Assembly: GCF_030316895.1 (NCBI RefSeq)
Contig: NZ_JASZYV010000001.1
Span: 372,001-436,000, forward strand
Origin: Variovorax dokdonensis
GTDB taxonomy: Bacteria > Pseudomonadota > Gammaproteobacteria > Burkholderiales > Burkholderiaceae_C
DNA length: 64,000 bases
Reading direction: 5' to 3'
A program made the position numbers and the translations under genes. The notes under the pieces are model-generated. The model had not been told where the DNA came from, did not search any database, and was given only the letters and a program-made list of their open reading frames with translations. Below are positions 54,950-63,940 of this stretch, one piece after another. Numbering within the stretch: position 1 is the stretch's first letter; each line of letters starts with the position of its first letter.

Positions 54950-55444
54950 CTATGGCACGGCCGCGGGCAACGGCAGGCGCGGTTGGAACTTGGCGCGCTT
55001 GAGACTGAAGAAGGCTTTCACGTTGCGAACGTTGGCGTCTTGCGTGAACAGGCGCTGCGCCAGTGCCAGGTAGTCGGGCATGTCGCGCGCGCCCACGATC
55101 AGCACGAAATCCGGCCCCGGAGAGACGCGGTAGCACTGCTGAACCGCGTCGTCTTCCACGACGCGCGCCTCGAAGGCATCCAGCGACTGGGCGTCTTGCC
55201 GGTCCATCGACACTTCCACCACCGCTTGCAAGCCGTGCCCCAGCAAGGGCGCGAGCCGGTCGGGCGACAGCAGCGCGACCTCCCGCTCGATGAGGCCGGC
55301 TGCCCGCAGCTTCTGGACTCTTCGCAGGCAAGTCGGTGGCGACACATGCACGAGCGCTGCCAATTGCTGGTTGGTGCGAGAGGCGTCGTCTTGCAGCGCT
55401 TGCAACAAGCGCAAATCGATCGAATCAATGACGAATGATTCCAT
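54950..55444 (-). CDS. Lrp/AsnC family transcriptional regulator
   Basis: Regulator of 164 residues with an N-terminal winged helix (IDLRLLQALQDDASRTNQQL, then VSPPTCLRRVQKLRAAGLI) and a C-terminal RAM domain (VVEVSMDRQ, then YRVSPGPDFVLIVGARDM). The effector is probably an amino acid. It lies between glmU, whose stop is 22 bases away, and the divergent glmS gene (162 bases). Whether it controls glmS is unknown. Confidence 0.93.
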   Translation of the reverse strand: MESFVIDSIDLRLLQALQDDASRTNQQLAALVHVSPPTCLRRVQKLRAAGLIEREVALLSPDRLAPLLGHGLQAVVEVSMDRQDAQSLDAFEARVVEDDAVQQCYRVSPGPDFVLIVGARDMPDYLALAQRLFTQDANVRNVKAFFSLKRAKFQPRLPLPAAVP

Positions 55445-55606
55445 CAGGTGGTCAAAAAGGAAATAAATGAAAAACTCTGAGGTTCATGGAAATATTATTG
55501 CGCAGAGGGTCTATCAATGAAAGCAATGGTCTCGACGTGAAGCCTACCATCCGCCCATTCAGAAATTTTTGGGCGCAAGCTCGCTATAGAAAAAGGCAGG
55601 CAACAC

Positions 55607-57493
55607 ATGTGCGGCATCGTCGGCGCGAGTTCTCATCGCAACATCGTTCCCATCCTCGTCCAGGGTCTGCAGCGGCTTGAGTACCGTGGCTACGACTCCT
55701 GCGGCGTGGCCGTGCATTCGGGCGAACTCGCCCGCACACGCACCACTTCGCGTGTGGCCGACCTGCTCAGCCAAGTGGAGAGCGACCACGTCGAGGGCCT
55801 GACCGGCATCGCTCACACGCGCTGGGCGACGCATGGCGCGCCGGCGGTCCACAACGCGCATCCGCATTTCAGCCACGGCCTGGGCGAGGCGGTGGACGGC
55901 AGCAGCAACAAGCCGGCTCGCGTGGCCATCGTCCACAACGGCATCATCGAAAACCACGAAGCGCTTCGCGATGCACTCGCTGCGCGCGGCTATGTGTTCT
56001 CGAGCCAGACCGATACCGAGGTCATCGCGCACTTGATCGACAGCCACTACGACGGCGACCTGTTCGAGGCGGTGAAGGCCACCGTGCGGCAGTTGCAGGG
56101 CGCCTATGCGATCGCTGCCATCTGCCGCGACGAACCGCATCGGGTGGTCGGCGCGCGTGCCGGGTCGCCGCTGATTCTCGGCGTGGGCACCAACGGCGAA
56201 GAAAACTTCCTGGCCAGCGATGCGATGGCACTGGCCGGCGTGACCGATCAGATCGTCTACCTGGAAGAGGGCGACGTGGTCGACTTGCAGCCGGGCAAGT
56301 ACTGGATCGTCGATCGCGCGCACAAGAACGTGACCCGCACCGTGCGCACCGTGCAGGCGCACAGCGGTGCCGCGGAACTGGGCCCCTACCGCCACTACAT
56401 GCAGAAAGAAATCTTCGAGCAACCGCGCGCCATCGGCGACACGCTCGAAGGCGTCGAAAGCGTGGTGCCCGAGTTGTTCGACGGCGTTGGCGCCGACGGC
56501 AAGACCGCGGCCAGCGCGCACCGGGTCTTCAAGGACATCGACCAGGTCCTGATCCTGGCTTGCGGCACGAGCTACTACAGCGGCTGCGCCGCGAAGTACT
56601 GGCTGGAAGGCATTGCCAAAGTGCCTACGCAAGTGGAGATCGCCAGCGAATACCGCTACCGCGACTCGGTGCCCAACCCGAGGACGCTGGTGGTCACCAT
56701 CTCCCAATCTGGCGAGACGGCCGACACGCTGGCGGCCCTGAAGCACGCCCGCTCGCTGGGAATGGAACAGACCTTGACGATCTGCAACGTGGCCACCAGC
56801 GCGATGGTCCGCGAATGCAAGCTGGCCTACATCACCCGGGCCGGCGTCGAGATCGGCGTGGCATCGACCAAGGCCTTCACCACGCAACTGGCGGGGCTGT
56901 TCCTGCTCACCTTGGCGCTGGCGCAATCGAAGGGCCGCCTGAGCGAGGAATCAGAAGCGCAATACCTCAAGCAGATGCGCCACCTGCCGGTTGCCTTGCA
57001 GTCCGTGCTGGCGCTGGAGCCACAGATCATCAGTTGGGCCGAGGACTTTGCTCGCAAGGAAAACGCGTTGTTCCTGGGCCGCGGCCTGCACTATCCGATC
57101 GCGATGGAAGGTGCGCTCAAGCTCAAGGAAGTGACCTACATCCATGCCGAGGCCTACGCCGCCGGCGAGCTCAAGCACGGCCCGTTGGCGCTGGTCACGA
57201 GCGAGATGCCGGTCGTGACCGTCGCGCCAAACGACGCCTTGCTGGAAAAGCTCAAGAGCAATCTGCAGGAAGTGCGTGCGCGAGGCGGCGTGCTCTATGT
57301 GCTGGCCGATGCCGATACGCGCATCGAGACGAGCGAGGGCATGCACGTGATTCGCATGCCTGAACATTACGGAGCGCTCAGCCCGCTACTGCATGTCGTG
57401 CCGCTGCAGTTGCTTGCTTATCACACGGCCTGCGCTCGCGGGACGGATGTGGACAAGCCGCGCAACCTGGCGAAGAGCGTCACGGTCGAGTAA
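55607..57493 (+). CDS. glmS: Glutamine-fructose-6-phosphate aminotransferase (isomerizing) GlmS
   Basis: Makes glucosamine-6-phosphate, the first step to UDP-GlcNAc. It has 628 residues. The N-terminal glutaminase domain starts MCGIVGASS with nucleophile C2 and has [13 protein letters not shown] near 76-88 and HNGIIEN near 108. Two SIS domains follow ([10 protein letters not shown] near 320, [13 protein letters not shown] near 366). The protein ends SVTVE as the family does. AAGGCAGG precedes the ATG. No glmS ribozyme fold is apparent upstream, as expected outside Firmicutes. A terminator-like hairpin follows the stop. Confidence 0.97.
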   Translation: MCGIVGASSHRNIVPILVQGLQRLEYRGYDSCGVAVHSGELARTRTTSRVADLLSQVESDHVEGLTGIAHTRWATHGAPAVHNAHPHFSHGLGEAVDGSSNKPARVAIVHNGIIENHEALRDALAARGYVFSSQTDTEVIAHLIDSHYDGDLFEAVKATVRQLQGAYAIAAICRDEPHRVVGARAGSPLILGVGTNGEENFLASDAMALAGVTDQIVYLEEGDVVDLQPGKYWIVDRAHKNVTRTVRTVQAHSGAAELGPYRHYMQKEIFEQPRAIGDTLEGVESVVPELFDGVGADGKTAASAHRVFKDIDQVLILACGTSYYSGCAAKYWLEGIAKVPTQVEIASEYRYRDSVPNPRTLVVTISQSGETADTLAALKHARSLGMEQTLTICNVATSAMVRECKLAYITRAGVEIGVASTKAFTTQLAGLFLLTLALAQSKGRLSEESEAQYLKQMRHLPVALQSVLALEPQIISWAEDFARKENALFLGRGLHYPIAMEGALKLKEVTYIHAEAYAAGELKHGPLALVTSEMPVVTVAPNDALLEKLKSNLQEVRARGGVLYVLADADTRIETSEGMHVIRMPEHYGALSPLLHVVPLQLLAYHTACARGTDVDKPRNLAKSVTVE

Positions 57494-57496
57494 GGG

Positions 57497-57514
57497 GCGG
57501 GGGCCGCTTTTTTT
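57497..57514 (+). terminator. Intrinsic terminator after glmS
   Basis: GCGG and CCGC pair around GGG, followed directly by seven T. It lies three bases past the glmS stop. The stem is short, so efficiency is uncertain. Confidence 0.5.
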
Positions 57515-57563
57515 CCTTACCGGCCCGGCTAGGCTCGCGCAGTCGCCGCTTCGGTGGGCCGCA

Positions 57564-58052
57564 TCACAGCTTGCGATGCTCCGCCATATCCGCGGGCGGC
57601 TTGCCCGTGACCGCTGCGGCCGCCATCTTGATGAGCTGCACCACCTTGCTGTCCTTGGCTTTCCAATATTCGGCAGCCTGGATGCGCACCTCCAGCAAAG
57701 CCAGGTTGGGATCGTCCACGCCGCCGGGGAACCATGCCTTCACGAGTGGGTTGAACAACTCGGTCTTCTTCGCTGAGTCTTCACTCACGGCAGCGACGCC
57801 GGAGATCGAGACGTAGTCGTCGTCATCCAGGTTGGCGTACGACACGTTCACGTTCGGATCGCTCGACAGGTGGCGCACGATGTCGCCATCTCTGGCCACG
57901 AAGAAGTAGAGCGTCGACTGCTGATCGGCCTCCTTGTTCTGTGTGGTGAGAGGTTGGCTGTGCAGGTGCCCGTCGCCGTGCCGATGCGTGAGCATCGCAA
58001 ATTTCGCGCTGCGGATAAGTTTCCAGAGCTGGGTGTGTTCGTCTTTGGCCAC
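57564..58052 (-). CDS. Pyridoxamine 5'-phosphate oxidase-like general stress protein
   Basis: Split-barrel flavin-binding protein of 162 residues, similar to general stress protein 26. Typical segments are KLIRSAKFAMLTHRH, LHSQPLTTQ, LYFFVARDG and VNVSYANLDDDDYVSISGVA. The start was set at GTG 58052, where homology begins (AKDEHTQLW); a longer reading to 58229 is not supported. It probably binds a flavin; no substrate is known. It is transcribed alone and is convergent with glmS. Confidence 0.85.
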   Translation of the reverse strand: MAKDEHTQLWKLIRSAKFAMLTHRHGDGHLHSQPLTTQNKEADQQSTLYFFVARDGDIVRHLSSDPNVNVSYANLDDDDYVSISGVAAVSEDSAKKTELFNPLVKAWFPGGVDDPNLALLEVRIQAAEYWKAKDSKVVQLIKMAAAAVTGKPPADMAEHRKL

Positions 58053-58188
58053 GTCGTTTTCCCGTTGAAGTTGAGTACGGGCAAAGGCTAAGGAGTTGCA
58101 ACGCCGGGCGATGTGGAACGCCGCGCCTTGTGCCTGTAGTCCGCAATCCAAAGCGACGTCGTCCCCGTCCGCCCACATCCCGCGGCGC

Positions 58189-58494
58189 TCAGTCGCGCGT
58201 GACATCGGGGCCGAAGGCGAACTGTGCAAAGCCCTTTACGTCTGCGTCATCCTTCAACTCCGCACACGTTGCGGGCAAAGACTCGCCGACGACCACGGCC
58301 GCCAGTGCCTTGTGTGGGCACAGGCCGAGGCAGCGCGTACGCGTCACACGCGTGCGCTCGGGCGCTTCCACGGCGCGTCGTCGCAGGTCCTTCACGACGC
58401 CCTTGCTGTCCAGCCGTTTCGGGCCGTCAGACCGTTCCTCGCAGTCGGTGCACACGGCGGCGATTCGCTTGAACTTGAAGGGTTGCAGATTCAT
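58189..58494 (-). CDS. Thioredoxin-like [2Fe-2S] ferredoxin-fold protein (DUF1636-like)
   Basis: Protein of 101 residues with four cysteines: C15 and C18 in VCTDCE, and C55 and C59 in RCLGLCPHKAL. The pattern CxxC...CxxxC resembles DUF1636 and related thioredoxin-like ferredoxins. An iron-sulfur cluster is likely but the binding mode is not certain. A longer reading to 58536 exists, but the ATG at 58494 is where the family begins. It is divergent from the RlmN-like gene with 102 bases between starts. Confidence 0.75.
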   Translation of the reverse strand: MNLQPFKFKRIAAVCTDCEERSDGPKRLDSKGVVKDLRRRAVEAPERTRVTRTRCLGLCPHKALAAVVVGESLPATCAELKDDADVKGFAQFAFGPDVTRD

Positions 58495-58596
58495 GGGGTG
58501 CCCCGTTGTTGCGTTAGCCGGACCAGGTTTGAGCACGCGGGAGAGGCTGTCGGCGAGAATTCGTTCGCTCTCGGCCGCACCAGGCCTTCTTCAAAA

Positions 58597-59691
58597 ATGG
58601 CACAAGATTCGCCCACCTCGGCCCCGGTCACGCTCCACGAACTCCGAACACGCCTGCGCGAGGCAGGTGCGGGACCGCTGCATGAACATCGCATCCTGCG
58701 TCTTTGGTCCAACGCTTTGCCGCGCGAGAGCGGAAGGCGCCTTCCTTCGACATTCTTTCCGGCGTCGCTGCTGGCAGCCATGCCAGACATCGAGGCACAG
58801 TTGGCGTCACTGGCGAGCATCCATACCGTCGAAAAGGCGGAAGATGGATCGGAGCGACTGCTGATTGCCTTGAATGACGGCCAGACGGTCGAAAGCGTGC
58901 TGCTGCCCCGTGGAGGACTTTGCGTTTCCTCGCAGGTTGGCTGCGCGGTGGGGTGTCGTTTCTGCATGACCGGTCGCGATGGCTTGCTGCGGCAGGTCGG
59001 CAGCGCCGAGATCGTCGCGCAGGTGGCTCTGGCCAGAGCACGGCGATCGGTTCGCAAGATCGTTTTCATGGGCATGGGAGAGCCAGCACACAACCTTGAC
59101 AACGTGATCGAGGCAATCGAATTGCTCGGCACTGCAGGCGGCATCGGCCACAAGAATCTGGTGTTTTCCACGGTGGGAGATCCGCGAGTCTTCGACCGTC
59201 TATTGCAGGCAAGTGTGCGTCCAGCGCTGGCGGTTTCGCTGCACACGACCAAGATCGACCTGCGCGCCGAGTTGCTGCCCCGAGCTGCGAGGCTGACGCC
59301 TGAGCAGCTCGTAGATGCGGCCGAACGCTATGCGCGAACCACGGGCTACCCCATTCAATATCAATGGACGCTGTTGGATGGCGTGAATGACGGCAACGAT
59401 GAGATCGAAGGCTTGGTGAGCCTGCTTTCCGGCAAATACGGCGTTCTCAATCTGATCCCGTTCAATGTTGTCGCTGACACACCCTACGGTCGACCATCTT
59501 GGGAGCGTTGCAGGCAAATGGCGGCGCAGCTTCATCGCCGCGGCATCTTGACCAAACTCAGAAATTCCGCCGGCCAGGATGTGGAGGGCGGATGCGGGCA
59601 GTTGCGAGCACGGGCCACGCAGGCCGGTGAACTGCCACTGCGCCGAGCCGCGAGAGGCCGGGCGATTTCGATCGCCACGGCCGCCTCTTAG
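58597..59691 (+). CDS. RlmN/Cfr-family radical SAM RNA methyltransferase (paralogue)
   Basis: Protein of 364 residues with the radical SAM motif GCAVGCRFCMTGRDGLLRQ (CxxxCxxC near 118). Other family segments are FMGMGEPAHNLDNVIEA, AVSLHTTK and IPFNVVADTPYGRPS. The methyl-relay cysteine is in DVEGGCGQLRA near 333. RlmN methylates C2 of A2503 in 23S rRNA and A37 of tRNAs. Genomes of this group normally carry rlmN beside ndk or hisS, so this isolated copy with shorter flanks is probably a second RlmN-like enzyme. Its RNA target is unknown. Confidence 0.85.
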   Translation: MAQDSPTSAPVTLHELRTRLREAGAGPLHEHRILRLWSNALPRESGRRLPSTFFPASLLAAMPDIEAQLASLASIHTVEKAEDGSERLLIALNDGQTVESVLLPRGGLCVSSQVGCAVGCRFCMTGRDGLLRQVGSAEIVAQVALARARRSVRKIVFMGMGEPAHNLDNVIEAIELLGTAGGIGHKNLVFSTVGDPRVFDRLLQASVRPALAVSLHTTKIDLRAELLPRAARLTPEQLVDAAERYARTTGYPIQYQWTLLDGVNDGNDEIEGLVSLLSGKYGVLNLIPFNVVADTPYGRPSWERCRQMAAQLHRRGILTKLRNSAGQDVEGGCGQLRARATQAGELPLRRAARGRAISIATAAS

Positions 59692-59707
59692 AACGGCTGG
59701 CACACGC

Positions 59708-60028
59708 TTACTTCGGCGTGCTTCCCTGTTTCACCGGAGCGGCTGCCGGGTTCTTGGCATCGCGGGTCATGACGCGCTGGTCCGCGTTCATGGTGGCCTT
59801 GTCCGTCTTCATGCCGGTGGATTCCGCCGACTTGGGCATGTCGCCACCCGGTTGATTCACCGGCTTGTCGGCACGCTGGTCCTTGTGCATCTCCGCCGCT
59901 TGCTGCGACTTGCTATTGGCAACGCCAGGGCTGTGCGGCGGTGCGGCCGAGCCGGGCGGATTGGTCTGAGCGTGCACCGCGCCAGCTGCGAACATGCCGG
60001 CCACTGCAATGGAAAGAAGCTTGCGCAT
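59708..60028 (-). CDS. Hypothetical exported protein, Lys/Met/Asp-rich
   Basis: A 106-residue protein with signal peptide MRKLLSIAVAGMFAAGAVHA; the mature part starts near QTNPPGS. The mature region is low-complexity and hydrophilic (SKSQQAAEMHKDQRADKP, MKTDKATMNADQRVM), without cysteine, and is probably disordered in the periplasm. No recognised family. It is convergent with the RlmN-like gene (16 bases). Confidence 0.65.
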   Translation of the reverse strand: MRKLLSIAVAGMFAAGAVHAQTNPPGSAAPPHSPGVANSKSQQAAEMHKDQRADKPVNQPGGDMPKSAESTGMKTDKATMNADQRVMTRDAKNPAAAPVKQGSTPK

Positions 60029-60293
60029 GAGAAATCTCCGTAAGTTGCTTTGAGGAGTTCATAGCATCCACGGGCCGATTCAACTTCCGCGTAGGAGCCG
60101 GCGCCTGCTGTGCGGTGCAAGAGGTCCCTCGGCACGTAGGCCATCCCGCGCACTGTCTGACGTCCGAAGGTCGAGCGCCCAACGAGGTCCACAGACCAAC
60201 CTAAAGGCTCACAACGTCTGGGCCTATTGCGTTCACGCTGGCGTGTCGGTGCGACATTTGCGCCGCGTTCCACCACAAACCATGAGGAGCATG

Positions 60294-60986
60294 ATGAGCA
60301 GAAGCAGCAAGAAGAAGACGATTGCCTTGGTCCTCGGCGCAAGCGCAGCGGCCCTTTTGGCGGCCTGTGCCTCGACACCGGCATCTGGCCCCATGAGCTT
60401 TTTCATCACCAGCGCGGGCAGCGGCAAGGGCGCCGATCTGGGCGGTCTGGCGGGCGCCGACGCGCAGTGCCAGAAACTGGCGACCGCGGCCGGCGCGGGC
60501 GGCAAGACCTGGCGTGCCTACCTCAGCGTGCCGCCCACCTTCCCGTCTGGCGGGTCCGCGGGCGTTCCGGCCATCAATGCGCGAGACCGCATTGGCAGCG
60601 GTCCTTGGTACAACGCCAAGGGCGACCTCATTGCACGCGACGTCGACCACCTGCACAACGGCAACAACATCAGCAAGGCCACCGCACTCGACGAAAGAGG
60701 CAATCCGGTTCGCGGCCGAGCCGACAAGCCCAATGAGCATGACATCCTGACAGGCTCTCGCGCCGACGGCACCGCGTTCGCGCCCCAGACCGATACGACC
60801 TGCGGGGCATGGACCAAGAGCGGGGCGGACGGGTCGGCCGTGGTGGGTCACCACGATCGAGAAGGGCCGATGCCCGAGGCATGGGCGAAGTCTTGGAACT
60901 TCTCGCACCAGAGCGCCGGCTGCAGTCAGGAAGCCCTCATCAAGACGGGTGGGGCGGGGCGCTTCTACTGCTTCGCGGCCAGGTAG
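60294..60986 (+). CDS. Lectin-like lipoprotein
   Basis: Predicted lipoprotein of 230 residues with signal MSRSSKKKTIALVLG and lipobox LLAAC near residue 24. The mature domain (MSFFITSAGSGKGADLGGL, then ADAQCQKLA; WRAYLS; CGAWTKSG; GHHDREGP; AGCSQEALIKTGGAGRFYCF) has four cysteines in a spacing like the C-type-lectin/endostatin fold. Sugar binding is an inference. GAGGAG precedes the ATG at 60294; ATG 60282 is in frame further upstream. It stands alone, in front of selO. Confidence 0.72.
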   Translation: MSRSSKKKTIALVLGASAAALLAACASTPASGPMSFFITSAGSGKGADLGGLAGADAQCQKLATAAGAGGKTWRAYLSVPPTFPSGGSAGVPAINARDRIGSGPWYNAKGDLIARDVDHLHNGNNISKATALDERGNPVRGRADKPNEHDILTGSRADGTAFAPQTDTTCGAWTKSGADGSAVVGHHDREGPMPEAWAKSWNFSHQSAGCSQEALIKTGGAGRFYCFAAR

Positions 60987-61064
60987 TCGCACCCGAGCGG
61001 GCGGTGTTCGCGGCTTGGTTTCCCTGCACCCGACAGGGCGCTCGATTGCAGGCACACTGCCGGT

Positions 61065-62621
61065 ATGGATGCGCCCACCACACCGCTCGACACCGTCGCC
61101 GGCTTTGATTTTGACAACAGCTACGCCCGAGATCTACAGGGCTTCTATCTGCCCTGGAAGCCGGCGGCTGCACCTCAGCCCCGGCTGCTCTATCTGAACG
61201 AAGCGCTCGCCGCGGAGCTCGGTTTGGTTGTTTCGGCGTTGCGTGGCGAAGCCGGCGCGCAACTCTTTGCAGGCAATGCCTTGCCTCCCGGAGCACAACC
61301 CATCGCGCAAGCCTATGCCGGCCACCAGTTCGGCGGCTTCTCGCCGCAGTTGGGAGATGGCCGCGCCTTGCTGCTTGGTGAGTTGATCGATCGCCACGGG
61401 CAGCGGCGCGACATCGCCTTCAAGGGCTCCGGGCGCACGCCTTTCTCGCGCGGTGGCGACGGCAAGGCGGCCGTCGGTCCCATGCTGCGCGAGGTGCTGA
61501 TCGGTGAGGCCATGCATGCGCTGGGCATTCCGACGACGCGTGCATTGGCAGTGGCCGCCACGGGCGATGCCGTTCAGCGCGAGCGCATGCTGCCCGGTGC
61601 GGTGCTCACCCGCGTTGCGGCCAGCCATCTGCGCGTGGGGACCTTCCAGTTCTTTGCGGCACGCGGCGAATGGGAGCGTTTGCGCCAATTGGCGGACTAC
61701 ACCTTGGCCCGTCATGATCCGCAACTGCTCGACACGCCCGACCGCTACCTCGGGATGCTTCGCGCCGTGGCCCGTCGCCAGGCGTCGCTCGTCGCGCAAT
61801 GGATGAACGTGGGCTTCATCCACGGGGTGATGAATACCGACAACATGACGCTGTCTGGCGAGACCATCGACTACGGTCCTTGCGCATTCATGGAGGCATA
61901 CGACCCGGCTGCCGTTTTCAGCAGCATCGACCAAGGCGGGCGCTACGCCTATGGCAACCAGCCGCTCATCGCGCGCTGGAACCTGGCACGGCTTGGCGAA
62001 ACCCTGCTGCCGCTTCTGGCCACCGACACCGAAGACGAGGCCAGCGTGAAAGAGGCGGTCGCCCAGGTCACGGAGGTGATCGATGCCTTCCCGCAGTGGT
62101 TCGCCGCCGCGCACCTGGAGGGGCAGCGGGCCAAACTCGGCCTGACGGTTGTGGCGTCGCCCGAGCATGATGAAACCGACGCCGCGCTGGCGGCGGACTG
62201 GCTGGCGCTGCTGCACGCACAGGCGGTCGACTTCACCCTCGGCTGGCGCCGATTGGGCGATGCGGCCCGGGGCGACGAAGCGGCGTTGACCACGCTGTTC
62301 GCCGACCCCGAAGCGTTGCAGCCTTGGCTGGCACGGTGGCGGAACCGGTGCGCGCAGGACGATGTCGGCCGTGCGCCGGGCCAAAGCGGCCCCGATGCAC
62401 GCGCCGAGCGAATGCGCGGGGTCAACCCGTGGATCATCGCCCGCAACGAGCGTGTCGAAGAGGCTCTGGCAGCGGCCAGCGACAAGGACGACCTGCAACC
62501 GTTCAACGATCTGCTGGAAGCCCTGCGCCACCCCTTCGACGAGGTGTCCGCCCGCTCTCGTTATGCCGAGGCGGCCCCGCCTTCGGTCACGGCCTGCTAC
62601 CAGACTTTCTGCGGCACGTAG
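61065..62621 (+). CDS. selO: Protein adenylyltransferase SelO (YdiU)
   Basis: Pseudokinase-fold enzyme of 518 residues that transfers AMP to protein hydroxyl groups. Characteristic segments are AYAGHQFGGFSPQLGDGRAL near 90-108, FKGSGRTPFSRGGDGKAAVG near 125-145 (inverted nucleotide site) and NTDNMTLSGETIDYGPCAFM near 262. The C-terminus ends CYQTFCGT, where other SelO proteins carry a redox Cys or Sec; the final pair Cys-x4-Cys may serve that role. It stops four bases from the convergent siderophore-interacting protein gene. Confidence 0.95.
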   Translation: MDAPTTPLDTVAGFDFDNSYARDLQGFYLPWKPAAAPQPRLLYLNEALAAELGLVVSALRGEAGAQLFAGNALPPGAQPIAQAYAGHQFGGFSPQLGDGRALLLGELIDRHGQRRDIAFKGSGRTPFSRGGDGKAAVGPMLREVLIGEAMHALGIPTTRALAVAATGDAVQRERMLPGAVLTRVAASHLRVGTFQFFAARGEWERLRQLADYTLARHDPQLLDTPDRYLGMLRAVARRQASLVAQWMNVGFIHGVMNTDNMTLSGETIDYGPCAFMEAYDPAAVFSSIDQGGRYAYGNQPLIARWNLARLGETLLPLLATDTEDEASVKEAVAQVTEVIDAFPQWFAAAHLEGQRAKLGLTVVASPEHDETDAALAADWLALLHAQAVDFTLGWRRLGDAARGDEAALTTLFADPEALQPWLARWRNRCAQDDVGRAPGQSGPDARAERMRGVNPWIIARNERVEEALAAASDKDDLQPFNDLLEALRHPFDEVSARSRYAEAAPPSVTACYQTFCGT

Positions 62622-62625
62622 GCTG

Positions 62626-63420
62626 TCAGCCTTCCAGGCGCTCGTGGAATTCGCTGGCGCCCTGCTTCCAGTAGGCTGCCACGCGGGCGGACTCGCGCGG
62701 GATGCCATGGCCTTGCAGCACGATCTCGCGGGCCTGCGGCATCAGGCGCGCCTCTCCGGCGCACCACGCAAAGCCCTCGCTGGCGGGCAGCTTCAATGCG
62801 GCCAGGGCCGAGAGCCAGTCGGCGTCTGAATGAACCCATTGAAAGTGGCAGTCGGCCGCGCTGTTCATCTCGCGCACGTCGCTGGCGTCAGGCACCTGTA
62901 CGAGCACGATCGCGCGGGTGCCGGCCGGCAACTCTTCCACCCGACGGTGGATGGCGGGCAGAGCGCTTGCATCGCCGGCGAGCAGGTGCCAGTGGTAGTC
63001 CGCCGGGATGATCATCGAGCCACGAGGACCTCCGATCACGGCCTGCACGCCGGGTTCGGCGCGCAGCGCCCATTGGCTTGCGGCGCCATGGCCATGCAGT
63101 GCAAATTCGATGGTCAGCTCGCAGGTCGAGCGGTCGAAGCGCCGTGGCGTGTAGTCCCGTCGGACCATGTCTTCGCCACCGTCGTCGAACATGAACTTGA
63201 CGTGGTCATCGAAAGAGTCGGATACGAAGTCCGCCAGCGAATCGCCCGTGAAGGTCAGGGACAGAAAGCTGTCTCCGACCGCCTGCTTGCGCAGCAGACG
63301 GACGTCGCGGCGACGCAATTCGTGCCGAACGCGTTGCACGCGTCGGGCGGGTCTTGAGTCGGACGGTGAGGTGAGGGCCGCTGCGTCGGCGGCGAGATCT
63401 GCGGATGGGTTGCTTGACAT
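62626..63420 (-). CDS. Siderophore-interacting protein, FAD-dependent (ViuB/FpvI-type reductase)
   Basis: Flavoprotein of 264 residues related to ViuB and YqjH, which reduce ferric siderophores in the cytoplasm. The FAD-binding part has LSLTFTGDSLADF, DDHVKFMF and RRDYTPRRFD near 95-105; the NAD(P)-like part has HLLAGDASALPAIHRRVEELP and FAWCAGEARLM near 220. The ATG at 63420 was chosen because upstream codons overlap the MarR operator region. It is divergent from a MarR gene, with operator-like dyads over its promoter, so it is probably controlled by that regulator. Confidence 0.9.
   Translation of the reverse strand: MSSNPSADLAADAAALTSPSDSRPARRVQRVRHELRRRDVRLLRKQAVGDSFLSLTFTGDSLADFVSDSFDDHVKFMFDDGGEDMVRRDYTPRRFDRSTCELTIEFALHGHGAASQWALRAEPGVQAVIGGPRGSMIIPADYHWHLLAGDASALPAIHRRVEELPAGTRAIVLVQVPDASDVREMNSAADCHFQWVHSDADWLSALAALKLPASEGFAWCAGEARLMPQAREIVLQGHGIPRESARVAAYWKQGASEFHERLEG
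63414..63419 (+). promoter_or_regulatory. Consensus -35 box upstream of the marR-like gene
   Basis: TTGACA matches the sigma-70 -35 consensus. A -10-like TATGGT lies at 63441-63446 (21-base spacer, not ideal) and GATGTA at 17 bases. Transcription would begin near 63450, which argues for a regulator start at 63464 rather than 63419. Confidence 0.4.
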
Positions 63421-63445
63421 GGATGATCGGAAAACTGATGTATGG

Positions 63446-63458
63446 TTGATAATGTCAT
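63446..63458. promoter_or_regulatory. MarR operator-like dyad, upstream copy
   Basis: TTGATAATGTCAT matches the downstream dyad TTGACAATGTCAA at 11 of 13 positions. Start-to-start distance is 31 bases, about three helical turns. It covers the likely transcription start of the reductase gene. Confidence 0.6.
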
Positions 63459-63460
63459 CT

Positions 63461-63489
63461 ATCATGCGACATACATTTGACAATGTCAA
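63461..63489 (-). promoter_or_regulatory. Sigma-70 promoter for the siderophore-interacting reductase
   Basis: Read on the minus strand: TTGACA (63489-63484), a 17-base spacer, then CATGAT (63466-63461). The -35 is consensus and the -10 matches at four of six. It overlaps both operator-like dyads. Confidence 0.5.
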
Positions 63490-63940
63490 CCAAAAAGGCC
63501 GTGGACCTGCCGATGATGTGCTGGAGGCCATTCATGCCGTGATGCATCGCGTGCGCGCCTTCCAGCACCGTGTGGTCGAGGACCTGCCCGGATCGCCCAC
63601 TCCCATGGACGCCAAGGTGCTTGGCTTCTTTGCGCGAAACCCTGGCGCTACCCAAAGTGATCTGGCCACGCATTCCGGCCGCGACAAGGGTCAGCTGGCG
63701 CGCCTGGTGGGCGGGTTGCGCGAACGCGGGCTGTTGCAAGCGCAGGCCGACGCCAGCGACCGGCGCAACCTGCGGCTTGCGCTGACCGACGAAGGCAAGG
63801 CGCTGCACGAGAAGCTGCAGCGCCGGCGTCGCAAGCTCGCGCAAGTGGCGGCCGACGGCTTGGGCGAGGAAGAGAAGCAGCAGTTGCTGGCGCTGCTGAC
63901 CCGGGTGCAGGAGAACCTCGACCGGGCCCGCGAAAGCTGA
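63464..63940 (+). CDS. MarR family transcriptional regulator
   Basis: Winged-helix regulator of 158 residues from the ATG at 63464: helix segment DVLEAIHAVMHRVRAFQHR, HTH with ATQSDLATHSGRDKGQLARLV near 65-85, and wing RRNLRLALTDEG near 105. Longer starts at 63452 and 63419 are in frame but lie in the promoter. The first codons overlap the dyad TTGACAATGTCAA, consistent with autorepression. It is divergent from the iron-reductase gene. The inducing ligand is unknown. Confidence 0.88.
   Translation: MRHTFDNVNQKGRGPADDVLEAIHAVMHRVRAFQHRVVEDLPGSPTPMDAKVLGFFARNPGATQSDLATHSGRDKGQLARLVGGLRERGLLQAQADASDRRNLRLALTDEGKALHEKLQRRRRKLAQVAADGLGEEEKQQLLALLTRVQENLDRARES
63477..63489. promoter_or_regulatory. 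MarR operator-like dyad, downstream copy
   Basis: TTGACAATGTCAA is a palindrome except for its central base. It lies in the first codons of the regulator gene and over the -35 box of the divergent reductase promoter. Confidence 0.6.

Noticed and set aside
55445..55606. glmS ribozyme in the glmS leader
   Set aside because: The conserved core is not evident, and the ribozyme is typical of Firmicutes.
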